From NCBI RefSeq assembly GCF_001293645.1, contig NZ_LBMD01000010.1, positions 1-64,000 of the forward strand: a stretch of DNA of 64,000 bases, given 5' to 3'. The position numbers were made by a program, and so were the translations under genes. Each line of letters begins with the position of its first letter. Position 1 is the stretch's first letter. This document shows, one piece after another, positions 28,112 through 36,225 of the stretch. The notes under the pieces are model-generated. The model was not told where the DNA came from and did no database searches. It worked only from the letters and a program-made list of their open reading frames with translations. Origin of the DNA: Bacillus sp. CHD6a. GTDB taxonomy: Bacteria > Bacillota > Bacilli > Bacillales > Bacillaceae_I.

Positions 28112-28690
28112 GTGAATCTTCAAAAAAGAAAAAACATTATTTACGAACAGAAACGCTCCTATACATGCGGTACGATTGAAAATATAAATGAACAATGGAT
28201 TTTTTTTGAAGCCGAGGACGATGAAGCATTTCTTTTAGAAGAGATCTCAGAAGAAGGCATAGAACTACTCTTTTCAAACGAATGGGTTCCGGGAGTGTTA
28301 TTAGAATCCGGTCAAGTAGTATTACATACCAAACATTTGTATGAATTAAACAATGGAGATGCCGTCCGAGTGCGTAAAAGACTTCCTCAGCCCTATATGG
28401 AATGGCTAGAAGAACTGTCCGAGGATGCGTTTACAAAGTTCACCACTCTGTTGAACAACTCCAATATCTCTATCTATGATTGTATCTATTGCTATAACAC
28501 CATGCAGTTCATGGATCATATAAAAGAGCCATCAGGAGTAAATTTTCTCGTATACGATAATGAAACATTTATTTGTTCCGTTCAACATCATTTTTCTAGA
28601 GGAAATTCAGTAACCGACCGATTTGAATACACCCTGCAAACAGGCAAAAGATACATGTTCACTAATATGGAACGCAGAAAAGCTGAATAA
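28112..28690 (+). CDS. yisN: YisN-like protein (DUF2777)
   Basis: GTG start at 28112 behind GGAGG. A 192-aa soluble, acidic protein without a signal peptide. The N-terminal half (about 1-95) looks like a small beta barrel (YTCGTIENINEQWIFFEAEDD); the C-terminal half contains NSNISIYDCIYCYNT and SGVNFLVYDNETFICSVQHHF. I recognise it as the YisN family from its sequence type and its place beside asnO; the function of this family is not known. The 245 bp upstream hold no other gene that I can support. It is convergent with yisL across the large 52-bp array. Confidence 0.7.
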   Translation: MNLQKRKNIIYEQKRSYTCGTIENINEQWIFFEAEDDEAFLLEEISEEGIELLFSNEWVPGVLLESGQVVLHTKHLYELNNGDAVRVRKRLPQPYMEWLEELSEDAFTKFTTLLNNSNISIYDCIYCYNTMQFMDHIKEPSGVNFLVYDNETFICSVQHHFSRGNSVTDRFEYTLQTGKRYMFTNMERRKAE

Positions 28691-28810
28691 AGTGGCGGAT
28701 GAACTGTCGAGGAAACTGATTCTACTTTGTATTCAGTGATAGGTGGTGGGGAATTTAGTTTTGTTACCGATTAGGGCTTTGGTGGACTGGTTTTTTAGTA
28801 GAGAGGTTGC

Positions 28811-29940
28811 TTCTCTATTACCGTTTTGGGTTTTTCGCTGAAGGTTTGGGTGGTGAGACGGTTTCTCTTCTACCGTTTTGGGTTTTCCGCTGCCGGTTTG
28901 GGTGCAGAGACGGTTTCTCTTCTACCGTTTTGGGTTTTTTGCTGCGGGTTTGGGTGGTGAGACGGTTTCTGTTCTACCGTTTTGGGTTTTCCGGTGCCGG
29001 TTTGGGTGCAGAGACGGCTTCTCTTCTACCGTTTTTGGGGTTTCGCTGCCGATTTGGGTGGAGAGACGGCTTCTCTTCTACCGTTTTGGATTTTCCGGTG
29101 CCGGTTTGGGTGGAGAGACGGCTTCTCTTCTACCGTTTTGGATTTTCCGGTGCCGGTTTGGGTGCAGAGACGGCTTCTCTTCTACCGTTTTGAGTTTTCC
29201 ACTGCCGGTTTGGGTGGAGAGACGGTCTCTCTTCTACCGTTTTGGGTTTTTTGCTGCCGGTTCGGGTGGAGAGACCGCTTCTCTTCTACCGTTTTGGATT
29301 TTACGTTGCCCGTTCGGGCGGAGAGACCACCTCTCTCCTACCGTTTTTGGTTTTCCGTTGCCGGTTTGGGTGCAGAGACCACCTCTCTCCTACCGTTTTG
29401 GGTTTTTCGCTGCCGGTTTGGGTGCAGAGACGGCTTCTCTCCTACCGTTTTGGGTTTTCCGCTGCCGATTCGGGCGGTGAGACCACCTCTCTTCTACCGT
29501 TTTGGGTCTTCCGCTGCCGGTTCGGGCGGAGAGAACGCCTCTCTCCTTCCGTTTTTGGTTTTTAGCAAAAGATTTGGGTGGAGACCGCTTCTCTCCTACC
29601 GTTTTGGGTCTTCCGCTGCCGGTTCGGGCGGAGAGACCACCTCTCTCCTACCGTTTTGGGTCTTCCGCTGCCGGTTCGGGCGGAGAGAACGCCTCTCTCC
29701 TACCGTTTTGGGTTTTCCGCTGCCGGTTTGGGTGCAGAGACGGCTTCTCTCCTACCGTTTTGGGTTTTCCGCTACCGGTTCAGGCGGTGAGACCACCTCT
29801 CTCCTACCGTTTTGGATTTTCCGCTGCCGGTTCGGGCGGAGAGACCACCTCTCTCCTACCGTTTTGTATTTTCCGCTGCCAGTTTGGTCGGAGAAACAAA
29901 CTCTCTTCTACCGTTTTGTGTTTCCCTCCTGCTTAAAGAA
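28811..29940. repeat. 52-bp tandem array 2, 22 units
   Basis: ACCG anchors lie at 28820, 28872, 28924, 28976, 29028 and on every 52 bp to 29548, then 29598 (one 50-bp step) and every 52 bp to 29910. The unit is about CTCTCCTACCGTTTTGGG, TTTTCCGCTGCCGG, TTCGGGCGGAGAGACCAC. GGAGAGACCACCTCTCTCC at unit junctions is a perfect 7-bp hairpin. Units drift along the array: CGGCTTCTCTTC types first, ACCACCTCTCTCC types later. Decayed units flank it (28766; 29941-29960). Because 52 is not a multiple of 3 and the unit lacks stops in most frames, long overlapping ORFs appear in all plus frames; I consider them fortuitous. Confidence 0.96.
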
Positions 29941-30022
29941 CACCTCTAAGTTTACCTTACACAACTTTCCAAGTAAGTTTACCACCCTTAGCAATAAATC
30001 AACAGAACACTATACCTTTAAA

Positions 30023-30064
30023 AAAAGCTTGAATTCCTCATTTAAATGGAATTCAAGCTTTTAT
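30023..30064 (-). terminator. Terminator of yisL
   Basis: AAGCTTGAATTCC (30025-30037) pairs perfectly with GGAATTCAAGCTT (30048-30060); A/T tracts on both sides allow it to work in both directions. Between the array and this stem, 29941-30022 is A/T rich. Confidence 0.85.
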
Positions 30065-30073
30065 ATTTGTAAA

Positions 30074-30418
30074 TTATACACCCATTGGTAGGCTGAAGCC
30101 TAAGTGGAGAATGTATGCCAAGACGACCACAAAAAGAACCCAAACCACAACGGTTGATTTACCTTTTCTGGTGCGGACTGCGATCATTTCCATCAAACCG
30201 ATGACAACAATTCCAAGAACCATTTTCAGTAAATACTGCCCATTTGTAAGCAATGTCCATCCAAGCTGCAAACCTGTCACAACGATCAAGATGTAGAACA
30301 CTCTAAGAACCATCGCTGTAATTTTAGCACCTTTTTCTTTCCCTGCTTTTGTTAAAAAAAGTACTACGACAAACAGAATAAGTGCAATTGCCCATGTAGA
30401 AATATGTGCATGTGTCAT
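30074..30418 (-). CDS. yisL: YisL-family membrane protein (UPF0344, DUF1516)
   Basis: A 114-aa protein with four hydrophobic helices and short loops. It begins MTHAHISTWAIALILFVVV, with GAKITAMVLRVFYILIVVTG and LGIVVIGLMEM in the centre, the conserved core of the UPF0344 family. The length is typical. Function unknown. GGAGG lies upstream of the ATG at 30418. Gene order next to yisN and asnO supports the yisL name. Confidence 0.85.
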   Translation of the reverse strand: MTHAHISTWAIALILFVVVLFLTKAGKEKGAKITAMVLRVFYILIVVTGLQLGWTLLTNGQYLLKMVLGIVVIGLMEMIAVRTRKGKSTVVVWVLFVVVLAYILHLGFSLPMGV

Positions 30419-30574
30419 ATCTACTAACCTCCTTTATTTCACTCAAAACTACTAGTATCATACCATAGAGACAGAAAAAAACTAAGTAAATTACCTTAAT
30501 ATAAGATTTTGAATATTAACAATGATATAATACCCTTGTAAACCATTACATTCAATAATGGAGGTACTTCATTT

Positions 30575-31768
30575 ATGACAACAAAAACACACGATATCAT
30601 TAGTATGACAGAAAAATTTGGTGCCAATAATTATCACCCACTTCCAATTGTGATTTCTAAGGCACAAGGAGTATGGGTAGAAGACCCGGAAGGCAATAAA
30701 TACATGGACATGTTAAGTGCCTATTCCGCCGTCAACCAAGGGCACCGTCACCCCAAAATCATTCAAGCGTTAAAAGATCAAGCAGATAAAATTACCTTAA
30801 CATCCCGCGCTTTCCATAACGACCAACTCGGTCCTTGGTACGAAAAAATGGCAGAGGTAACGAAGAAAAACATGGTGTTACCTATGAATACAGGAGCAGA
30901 AGCAGTAGAAACTGCCGTAAAAGCTGTTCGCCGCTGGGCTTATGATGTAAAAGGTGTGCCTGCTAACCAAGCAGAAATTATCGTATGTGAAGATAATTTC
31001 CATGGACGTACCATGACAGCCGTTTCCATGTCCTCAAGTGAAGAATATCAACAAGGTTTCGGTCCAATGCTCCCTGGTATCAAAGTGATTCCTTATGGCA
31101 GCATCGAAGCACTTAAAAGTGCCATCACTCCTAATACTGCTGCATTCATCTTTGAACCAATCCAAGGTGAAGCCGGCATTAATATACCAGCCGAAGGGTT
31201 CCTCACAGAGGCTTATGAGGTTTGTAAGGCTAATAATGTTTTATATGTGGCAGATGAGATTCAAGCTGGCCTAGGCCGCTCTGGGAAACTATTCGCTTGT
31301 GACTGGGAGAATGTTGAGCCTGATATGTACATATTAGGTAAGGCGCTTGGCGGAGGAGTATTCCCTATTTCCTGCGTGGCAGCAAACAAAGATATCCTTG
31401 GCGTGTTCAATCCGGGATCGCACGGCTCCACTTTTGGAGGAAATCCGTTAGCATGTGCCGTTTCCATGGCAGCTTTAGAAGTATTAGAAGAAGAAAAATT
31501 GGTAGAGCGTTCTAATGACTTAGGTAACTATATGATGGAAGAGTTACGCACCATAAAAAATCCTATAATTAAAGAAGTTCGCGGCCGTGGCCTCTTTATA
31601 GGGGTAGAATTAACGGAAGCAGCTCGTCCTTACTGTGAAAAGCTAAAAGAAGAAGGATTACTTTGCAAGGAAACGCATGAGACTGTAATCCGTTTTGCAC
31701 CCCCACTAGTTATCTCTAAAGAAGACTTAGATTGGGCTATAGAAAAAGTGAAGCAAGTACTATCTTAA
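30575..31768 (+). CDS. rocD: Ornithine aminotransferase RocD
   Basis: A 397-aa class III aminotransferase dependent on pyridoxal phosphate. Asp227 in [11 protein letters not shown] and the Schiff-base Lys256 in [14 protein letters not shown] are in place, and [18 protein letters not shown] and [11 protein letters not shown] match ornithine aminotransferases. It converts ornithine and 2-oxoglutarate to glutamate semialdehyde and glutamate in arginine catabolism. GGAGG precedes ATG 30575. It stands alone here, away from rocE and rocF. Its position among yis genes differs from B. subtilis. Confidence 0.93.
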   Translation: MTTKTHDIISMTEKFGANNYHPLPIVISKAQGVWVEDPEGNKYMDMLSAYSAVNQGHRHPKIIQALKDQADKITLTSRAFHNDQLGPWYEKMAEVTKKNMVLPMNTGAEAVETAVKAVRRWAYDVKGVPANQAEIIVCEDNFHGRTMTAVSMSSSEEYQQGFGPMLPGIKVIPYGSIEALKSAITPNTAAFIFEPIQGEAGINIPAEGFLTEAYEVCKANNVLYVADEIQAGLGRSGKLFACDWENVEPDMYILGKALGGGVFPISCVAANKDILGVFNPGSHGSTFGGNPLACAVSMAALEVLEEEKLVERSNDLGNYMMEELRTIKNPIIKEVRGRGLFIGVELTEAARPYCEKLKEEGLLCKETHETVIRFAPPLVISKEDLDWAIEKVKQVLS

Positions 31769-31782
31769 TTTTTCATTCATAT

Positions 31783-31830
31783 AAAAAAGCTGTCCTAAGA
31801 TAAATTGAGATCTTATGGACAGCTTTTTTT
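31783..31830 (+). terminator. Terminator of rocD
   Basis: AAAAAAGCTGTCC pairs with GGACAGCTTTTTT around an inner AAGAT/ATCTT stem. Confidence 0.88.
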
Positions 31831-31970
31831 AGAAATAAACACCATGTTTATGTTGTAATTTGTTATATTATGACTTGTTTTATCGAAGTGCTTTTTTTCT
31901 TGAAAAAGCCGTGCCATAATAAGGACAACCGCTTGCGTTACTTAATCTTATTATAATGGAGTAGAAGCAA

Positions 31971-32150
31971 ATGTTAGCCTTAAAAATTGAATTAAAACGA
32001 CAGCAAATGATTCATTACGCAATAGAATACGGATTTACTGCACCTCAAACGGTGAAATGCAGTCAAGAACTCGATGTCCTATTAAACAAACAGTCTCAAC
32101 AACAATTACAGTTACTAGAAAAACAAAATAAATACTCTTTTGCACAATGA
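31971..32150 (+). CDS. yisI: Spo0E-like aspartyl-phosphate phosphatase (YisI-like)
   Basis: A 59-aa ORF. It has the Spo0E/YisI/YnzD pattern: an N-terminal helix (IELKRQQMIHYAIEYG), a turn (FTAPQTVKC) and the signature SQELDVLL (residues 31-38). Family members dephosphorylate phosphorylated Spo0A and so delay sporulation. GGAG lies 9 nt before the ATG. B. subtilis yisI also lies next to gerPA, which supports orthology of the locus. The C-terminal 20 residues are Gln-rich and divergent. A bidirectional terminator follows at once. Confidence 0.82.
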   Translation: MLALKIELKRQQMIHYAIEYGFTAPQTVKCSQELDVLLNKQSQQQLQLLEKQNKYSFAQ

Positions 32151-32183
32151 AAAAGATGTGAAGCAAATGCTCACATCTTTTTC
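32151..32183. terminator. Bidirectional terminator between yisI and the DUF418 gene
   Basis: AAAAAGATGTGA pairs with TCACATCTTTTT around a 9-nt loop. It overlaps the end of the DUF418 coding sequence. Confidence 0.85.
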
Positions 32184-33346
32184 AATTTCGGCTTGCTACC
32201 GTAAGTGCCCGCTCTCCATAACCATTCCATCGGACCATAATGGAAGTTAGCTACCCATATTCTGCTAATAATAATTTGGAAGATATAAATACCTATTACA
32301 AGCCATAGGCCATAAAACGGAGTAACCGATCCATATAATCCTAGTCCATAACTATAGAAGATCAGCGAACAAACAACAGATTGGAATAAGTAGTTTGTTA
32401 AACTCATTTTTCCGACGTACTGAAAAGGGGACAATAATTTGGAACCCAAACCTGTTCTAGTTGCCAAAACGACAGATAAAAAGTAGAAAACTGCACTGGC
32501 AGGCCCACCTAAACCGTCCTGTAAGTATTCCGTTGTGTAGTTTTGAACCGTGTAATATGGAAGTAATTTGAATATTAATACCAATACAAAAGTTGCAATC
32601 CAAAGCTTCTTCATCCATGAGAGGTTTTCCTCTAGGTTTTCAAGCCACTTGGATTTTGCTGCAGCCGCTCCAAAAAGAAACATTGGCAAAACAGAAAGCA
32701 CAATAAAGAAAAAGTTCGCGATATTAACGAAAGACCAATCCGAAATACGCTGTTTCGTAATCTCCATAAATGATCCATTCGCATAAACTTGTAAAGATTG
32801 GGCAGCATTTGCCTCAAATGTAGAATATAGATCTGTATCCCCCATCGTTAAAGTCACGACAAACATTAATAAGGACAACAGTGCTGTCGGAATTACTATA
32901 AGAAGCAGCCCCGTCCAAACCATCGCTTTAGAGGACATTTTCCTCATAAACAATAAGAGAAAACCACATAATGCGTAGGTAATGAGAATATCCCCATGCC
33001 AAATTAAAAAGGCATGAATGATTCCTATCACCAACAAAACAACTAATCTTCTTGAGAAATATTTAGGTACGGAAAGATTTTTCTCTGCTACTCTCGTTGT
33101 GAAAATAATAAAGCCATACCCAAAAAGAAATGAAAAGAGGGTATAAAAACTTGCTTGAGCAATGATATCCACTCCATTTATTACTAACATGTCCCGAGCA
33201 TCAGTCCAATATGTTTTGATGTTAACATAAAGCATTGGTGCAAAAAAAGATGGCATGTTCACTAAAAAAATACCTAATATTGCAATTCCCCTTATAATAT
33301 CTAATGCTACTATTCTCTCTTTTTCTTGTATGGGTGCCGCTTGCAT
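32171..33346 (-). CDS. DUF418-family membrane protein
   Basis: A 391-aa protein with about ten hydrophobic helices. The start RIVALDIIRGIAILGIFLVNM and the later FQYVGKMSLTNYLFQSVVCS plus GPMEWLWRAGTYG are the hallmarks of DUF418 (YeiB/YxaH type), distant relatives of membrane acyltransferases. Function unknown. Ribosome site GGAGG precedes ATG 33346. It is divergent from the gerP operon; the 159 bp between them hold the gerPA promoter. Confidence 0.85.
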   Translation of the reverse strand: MQAAPIQEKERIVALDIIRGIAILGIFLVNMPSFFAPMLYVNIKTYWTDARDMLVINGVDIIAQASFYTLFSFLFGYGFIIFTTRVAEKNLSVPKYFSRRLVVLLVIGIIHAFLIWHGDILITYALCGFLLLFMRKMSSKAMVWTGLLLIVIPTALLSLLMFVVTLTMGDTDLYSTFEANAAQSLQVYANGSFMEITKQRISDWSFVNIANFFFIVLSVLPMFLFGAAAAKSKWLENLEENLSWMKKLWIATFVLVLIFKLLPYYTVQNYTTEYLQDGLGGPASAVFYFLSVVLATRTGLGSKLLSPFQYVGKMSLTNYLFQSVVCSLIFYSYGLGLYGSVTPFYGLWLVIGIYIFQIIISRIWVANFHYGPMEWLWRAGTYGSKPKLKKM

Positions 33347-33446
33347 CCAGATTCCTCCCTTTTCGTTCTTTCATAAAGAATATTATAGCTCTTTTTCCTT
33401 TATATTCCTATCACCAAATCCTCTTTTCCTTTTTCGATGTCCACTC

Positions 33447-33473
33447 ACCATACAGGGCTAATGTCATAGGATA
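33447..33473 (+). promoter_or_regulatory. SigK-type promoter of gerPA
   Basis: AC (33447-33448), exactly 16 bp, then CATAGGATA (33465-33473), the AC-N16-CATANNNTA pattern of SigK promoters. The gerP operon of Bacillus is known to be mother-cell (SigK) expressed. Confidence 0.75.
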
Positions 33474-33505
33474 TACCATAAGCGCACAGTAAAGGAGTTA
33501 ACGTT

Positions 33506-33727
33506 ATGCCAGCAATCGTCGGAGCTGTAAATGTAAACAGCATCGGTAACTCCGGGGTCTTTCATATCGGGGATGTTTTTCAAATGTCTCCAGTCAGTTC
33601 CGCCAAAACATTCGCAGGAGCCGGAAGCTTCAACACCGGAGACAATATATCTATAAGCAACACAAACAGTCAGACCAACACCTATGACCAAGATGTAAAT
33701 GATCAGCCGGTGGCTTTGAATATGTAA
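33506..33727 (+). CDS. gerPA: Spore germination protein GerPA
   Basis: A 73-aa protein of the GerPA/GerPF family: MPAIVGAVNVNSIGNSGVFH, a FHIGDVFQMSP block, then AGAGSFNTGD. GerP proteins sit in the inner spore coat and are needed for germinants to pass the coat. AAGGAG precedes the ATG. First of six collinear genes, gerPA to gerPF. It differs from gerPF mainly in the C-terminal third (SNTNSQTNTYDQDVND). Confidence 0.9.
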   Translation: MPAIVGAVNVNSIGNSGVFHIGDVFQMSPVSSAKTFAGAGSFNTGDNISISNTNSQTNTYDQDVNDQPVALNM

Positions 33728-33798
33728 ACGAATTAGTGGAGTGCTTGCGGAGCTTGGCAACCGAAAAGTACTCCGTTCTCATACAGGAGGGGATACGT

Positions 33799-34044
33799 AT
33801 GGCATCCAATTTTTATATCAATCAAAGTATTGTCATCCATCATTTAAAAATAGGAGGTATATCAAACTCCTCCGTTTTTCAAATTGGTAGCGCAGGAGTT
33901 ATTAAGTCTTTATCCAACTTGTACAATACAGGTAACTTCACCGGACCAGCACCAGTAAGCAGTGCTGAAATAGCGCAGCAGCAGCAAAGCGACATACCTC
34001 CGAGTGCATTAGAACTTCCTGTACCTTTAACAGGGTCAGGATAA
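33799..34044 (+). CDS. gerPB: Spore germination protein GerPB
   Basis: ATG 33799 with GGAGGGG upstream gives 81 aa: MASNFYINQSIVIHHLKIGG, SNSSVFQIGSAG and a Pro/Gln-rich tail. The frame is open 63 bp further up without a ribosome site. SNSSVFQIG is shared with gerPE (SSSSVLQIG) and gerPD (SSSSIFLVG), so these three are related. Inner-coat protein needed for germinant access. Confidence 0.88.
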   Translation: MASNFYINQSIVIHHLKIGGISNSSVFQIGSAGVIKSLSNLYNTGNFTGPAPVSSAEIAQQQQSDIPPSALELPVPLTGSG

Positions 34045-34062
34045 ATAATATACTGGGCATTC

Positions 34063-34089
34063 ACCCATTTTCAATGTTTGCATAAAGTA
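34063..34089 (+). promoter_or_regulatory. Possible internal SigK promoter before gerPC
   Basis: AC (34063-34064), 16 bp, CATAAAGTA (34081-34089): the same spacing and pattern as upstream of gerPA, 53 bp before the gerPC start, in a 98-bp gap. Confidence 0.55.
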
Positions 34090-34142
34090 TTAGAGGTGCT
34101 TCTAATAGGACTTGAACAGCAACCAATGAAAGGGGTGGTCGG

Positions 34143-34760
34143 ATGTATAATAATTATCAGTATTTTTATCAATCGCAGCAACAAATCCAGCAATTACAAC
34201 AAGTAGTGGAAAACCAAACGAAGCAGATCTCCACCCTTGAGGAACTGCTGAAACTTATGCAACAGGAAATCACCCAATTAAAAGAAAAGCCAAGTATGAA
34301 TATTGAACGGATTGAGTATAAATTTGATCAGCTTAAGGTGGAAACATTAGAAGGCACACTGAATATTGGGTTGACACCTGGGTCACCTGGGGAAATTGAA
34401 GATTTTGTCGTAACTCAAAACAATTTGGAAGTGCCTGTTCCACAGCGAAATCAGAATTTAGCCAAAGGGATTGAGGCAGACCTACGGGATTATCTTCAGA
34501 AAAACGGAAAAACTAAAATTGACCAGATAGCTAAACAGCAAGGCAGAACGCTTGAAAAACACTATCATGATTTCATGATCCAAGATGTAAACAATCAACT
34601 AGCTTCACGCGTAAATCACACATTAAATGCGATAACCGCAGAATCTGTTCAAAAGGGTTACAATGATGAAAAAATTAAGGAAATAGCCATCCAACAGCTT
34701 CAAGCAGATATGGATAAAGCTTTTGCAGCCTTTATCCAAACGCTTCCTCAAAAAAAATAA
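34143..34760 (+). CDS. gerPC: Spore germination protein GerPC
   Basis: A 205-aa protein and the largest GerP member. The N-terminal part (about residues 10-60) is a Gln-rich coiled coil (QQQIQQLQQVVENQTKQIS). A conserved centre follows (IERIEYKFDQLKVETLEGTL, NIGLTPGSPGEIEDF) and then a charged alpha-helical C-terminus. AAAGGGGTGG lies upstream of the ATG. An internal SigK-type promoter precedes it. Confidence 0.9.
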   Translation: MYNNYQYFYQSQQQIQQLQQVVENQTKQISTLEELLKLMQQEITQLKEKPSMNIERIEYKFDQLKVETLEGTLNIGLTPGSPGEIEDFVVTQNNLEVPVPQRNQNLAKGIEADLRDYLQKNGKTKIDQIAKQQGRTLEKHYHDFMIQDVNNQLASRVNHTLNAITAESVQKGYNDEKIKEIAIQQLQADMDKAFAAFIQTLPQKK

Positions 34761-34777
34761 ATGCGTGGTGTTTATAA

Positions 34778-34954
34778 ATGAATTTCCAAGTTTCCAATCA
34801 TAATTTGCAAGTAGATAAAATCGATATTCTTGGAGTGTCTTCCTCTTCTATTTTCCTAGTGGGGGATACACAGAATATTTGCCTGACCTCTTATTTTGAC
34901 ACGCCCCCTGAAGCATTAATAATCGGACCGTTTGTACCACTTACAACGGAATAA
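34778..34954 (+). CDS. gerPD: Spore germination protein GerPD
   Basis: A 58-aa ORF read directly from the sequence, ATG 34778 to TAA 34952-34954. It begins MNFQVSNHNLQVDKIDILGV and has SSSSIFLVGDTQNICL, then a Pro-rich tail with PEALIIGPFVPL. Size, order and the SSSSIF block fit GerPD. It is tightly packed: 17 bp after gerPC and 3 bp before gerPE. The ribosome site (GGTG) is weak, so translation may be coupled to gerPC. Confidence 0.88.
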   Translation: MNFQVSNHNLQVDKIDILGVSSSSIFLVGDTQNICLTSYFDTPPEALIIGPFVPLTTE

Positions 34955-34957
34955 GCC

Positions 34958-35374
34958 ATGCGAATTTCTAGAGTCAACGATATAAACTTGCATTCTTTGT
35001 CTTTCAGCTCCTATTTCCACATTGGGGATTCGTATTATATAAATGCCAAATCAAGAGCTCTTGCTGTGAAAAGAGAATTTCCTCGGTTTTATGGTAGTGA
35101 GGGAAACTTCTCTGAGTATCCGATATTTTCCATGAAATCTCCAACTCCTGTTATAACCGAGCGGGTGAACATGTCAGTGAATAATGTGAATCCAAATATT
35201 TGCGTCAATTCCATTAAGATAAAAGGGGTTTCATCCTCTTCTGTCTTACAAATTGGTTCATCCAACACGATTTGTGGGGAGTCAAGGGTTAAGCAAACTA
35301 GACAGCTTTTAGGACCAGAAGTACACAAAAACATGGGATTGCCAGACACTTCTATCAAAAGTGAGGATGAATAA
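34958..35374 (+). CDS. gerPE: Spore germination protein GerPE
   Basis: 138 aa. It starts MRISRVNDINLHSLSFSSYF followed by HIGDSYYINAKSRALAVKRE, and near the C-terminus carries INSIKIKGVSSSSVLQIGS-type residues (NSIKIKGVSSSSVLQIG). The two GerP-like blocks suggest an internal duplication of the fold. Start ATG 34958 is 3 bp after gerPD. Confidence 0.88.
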   Translation: MRISRVNDINLHSLSFSSYFHIGDSYYINAKSRALAVKREFPRFYGSEGNFSEYPIFSMKSPTPVITERVNMSVNNVNPNICVNSIKIKGVSSSSVLQIGSSNTICGESRVKQTRQLLGPEVHKNMGLPDTSIKSEDE

Positions 35375-35388
35375 GTGTCTGTATCCTC

Positions 35389-35415
35389 ACCTTTTGGGTC
35401 TCCCATCATATAGTA
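35389..35415 (+). promoter_or_regulatory. Possible internal SigK promoter before gerPF
   Basis: AC (35389-35390), 16 bp, CATATAGTA (35407-35415), identical in form to the gerPA promoter. It lies in the 129-bp gap before gerPF. Confidence 0.6.
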
Positions 35416-35503
35416 TAAGTATCATAAAAACATGGGTGGGTTCATTGTTTCAGGGAGAAAACTAGAAGAGTGCGCTCACCTATAAACAAAAAGGATGTTC
35501 TAC

Positions 35504-35722
35504 ATGCCAGCTATCGTAGGTCCGGTTGCCATTAACAGCGTAGGTGGAGGCGTCATCAACTTTGGAGATTCCTTCTACATCTCCCCTAAATCAGCCTCCA
35601 AGACTGCAGGGGGATCCGGTGGATTTAACACCGGTAACTTCATAATCACCAACAACGGTCTATCCGCCACCAACACCATCGACCCTGACTTCAATGACCA
35701 AGATATTGTGGCGAATAACTAA
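35504..35722 (+). CDS. gerPF: Spore germination protein GerPF
   Basis: The start is ATG 35504 (AAAGGAT upstream); an ATG three codons earlier overlaps that site. 72 aa: MPAIVGPVAINSVGGGVINF, GDSFYISPKSASKTAGGSGG, FNTGNFIITNNGLSATNTID and PDFNDQDIVANN. It is the canonical GerPF and a paralogue of gerPA. Last gene of the operon, with its own putative SigK promoter. Confidence 0.92.
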   Translation: MPAIVGPVAINSVGGGVINFGDSFYISPKSASKTAGGSGGFNTGNFIITNNGLSATNTIDPDFNDQDIVANN

Positions 35723-35754
35723 AGGGAAAAAGAGAAAAAAAGAAAAAGGGAAAA

Positions 35755-35769
35755 AGGGGTCAGACCCCT
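35755..35769. repeat. Short palindrome AGGGGTCAGACCCCT
   Basis: A 15-bp palindrome with one central mismatch follows a purine-rich stretch of A/G runs (35723-35754). It lies in the convergent gap between gerPF and yisB, before the terminator. Confidence 0.6.
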
Positions 35770-35801
35770 CTAGGACTTTCCCCTTCTACCTCGAAATACC
35801 A

Positions 35802-35841
35802 CAAAATCCGTGCCAACGCAAGTGGCACGGATTTTGGTTTT
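35802..35841. terminator. Bidirectional terminator between gerPF and yisB
   Basis: CAAAATCCGTGCCA (35802-35815) pairs perfectly with TGGCACGGATTTTG (35823-35836), then T. Confidence 0.9.
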
Positions 35842-36152
35842 TAGCGTTTTTGTTTTCGTTCGTTTGATTTTTTGGTTAGTGGTATTTTGGATGATGGTTG
35901 TTTTTGGATCCATTTGATGAAGGATGCTATCTTTGGGTCATCTTTTAGAAGAAGAACGGTATTCATTCGAATTGCAAGCTCTTCGTTCGTATATAGGGCA
36001 TGTATCTGTTTATGACAAGGGATACAAAGATTAGCCGTTGGCAGGAAAGTACCTCCCATTTCCTTAGGGGTGAGATGATGGACCGTTATCTCGACCTCTT
36101 CTCGCTCACAAAGCTCACAAGTACCTATGTCCCATTTTTTCTTTTTACCCAT
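35841..36152 (-). CDS. yisB: HNH-type nuclease-like protein YisB
   Basis: A 103-aa basic protein with the zinc-finger HNH fold: CELC (about residues 12-15), VHHLTPKEMGG with the HNH His pair, NLCIPCHKQIHALYT with the second Cys pair and the late His. The C-terminal third is Lys-rich. It lies between gerPF and sbcC as in B. subtilis. Nuclease activity is inferred from the fold; the biological role is unknown. Confidence 0.85.
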   Translation of the reverse strand: MGKKKKWDIGTCELCEREEVEITVHHLTPKEMGGTFLPTANLCIPCHKQIHALYTNEELAIRMNTVLLLKDDPKIASFIKWIQKQPSSKIPLTKKSNERKQKR

Positions 36153-36225
36153 GACAGCCTACTCCTCCATCCAATAATTTCAATTTCCAGACGCCCGTTC
36201 ATCCTACCTCCAACCAATTCAGCCA

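Noticed and set aside
28807-30091. Long overlapping plus-strand ORFs of up to 369 codons in all three frames, encoding Phe/Arg-rich repeats
   Set aside because: They follow from the 52-bp unit lacking stops in most frames. 52 is not a multiple of 3, so each frame cycles through all readings. There are no ribosome sites, and single-unit indels are not compensated to keep a frame.
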